Of a stretch of 64,000 nt of DNA, positions 64,000-64,000 are shown in pieces. The translations under genes and the position numbers were made by a program. Source of the stretch: Salinispora arenicola (GTDB lineage Bacteria; Actinomycetota; Actinomycetes; Mycobacteriales; Micromonosporaceae); contig NZ_VFOL01000001.1 in assembly GCF_006716065.1 (NCBI RefSeq), positions 4,712,001 to 4,776,000 on the forward strand, written 5' to 3'. The notes under the pieces are model-generated. The model was not told the DNA's origin and ran no database searches. It worked only from the letters and a program-made list of their open reading frames with translations. Positions within the stretch are counted from its first letter, which is position 1. The number at the start of each line of letters is the position of its first letter.

Positions 64000-64000
64000 C

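Overview
The window is high-GC DNA with frequent GTG and TTG starts, 4-bp ATGA/GTGA gene overlaps and T-tract-free hairpin terminators. This is typical of a filamentous actinomycete. A member of the Micromonosporaceae is my guess, not something the sequence proves. Almost everything from 1 to about 53 kb looks like secondary metabolism. From about 53.6 kb to the right edge the genes look like envelope-glycan or glycolipid functions plus two methyltransferases. I saw no tRNA, rRNA, CRISPR array, transposase or phage gene.

Region A (1-20.5 kb) is a thiazoline-type metallophore locus related to yersiniabactin and pyochelin, but the assembly line is taken apart. It has a cysteine-type A-PCP protein cut by the left edge and a KS-AT-KR-ACP-Cy-TE megasynthase with no carrier domain between Cy and TE. 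It also has two free-standing methyltransferases that resemble the MT domains normally embedded in HMWP2 and HMWP1, and a carrier-Cy-carrier protein whose Cy domain has lost the residues needed for heterocyclization. An Opp/Nik-type ABC importer sits inside the operon. A thioredoxin-reductase-like flavoprotein and a saccharopine-dehydrogenase-like reductase diverge from a short intergenic region that carries a 7-1-7 Zur/Fur-type palindrome. My reading is a metal-regulated metallophore, zinc or nickel being plausible, with its own importer.

Region B (20.5-35.5 kb, minus strand) is one tightly coupled operon for a reducing type II polyketide synthase. It encodes ACP, two KS/CLF-type pairs (the second CLF-like partner truncated), FabG-type KR, two FabZ-type DH subunits (one degenerate), a tandem hotdog thioesterase, an alpha/beta hydrolase, a DsbA/HCCA-isomerase-like protein, a class II aldolase, a 60-residue orphan, a fused acyl-CoA ligase-P450, a 3Fe-4S ferredoxin, a thiolase and a CoA transferase. 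Divergent and neighbouring genes (35.7-39.6 kb) add two acyl-CoA dehydrogenases, an LLM monooxygenase and a MaoC hydratase. The likely product is a polyunsaturated acyl chain trimmed or oxidised by beta-oxidation-like enzymes.

Region C (40-53.6 kb) holds probable self-resistance and tailoring: a DrrC-like UvrA protein, a DrrAB-type exporter, an EntE-type aryl-acid AMP ligase, a SnoaL-like protein, a class D flavin monooxygenase, a second P450, an HxlR-SCP2 regulator, an epoxide hydrolase and two related alpha/beta hydrolases, one with Cys as apparent nucleophile. The aryl-AMP ligase could serve either region A (aryl cap) or region B (starter).

Region D (53.6-64 kb) holds GtrA-like and GT2 membrane proteins, an NAD-dependent epimerase, SAM methyltransferases, a PLP sugar aminotransferase, an SCP2-YdcF fusion, an O-methyltransferase and a GT39-type mannosyltransferase cut by the right edge.
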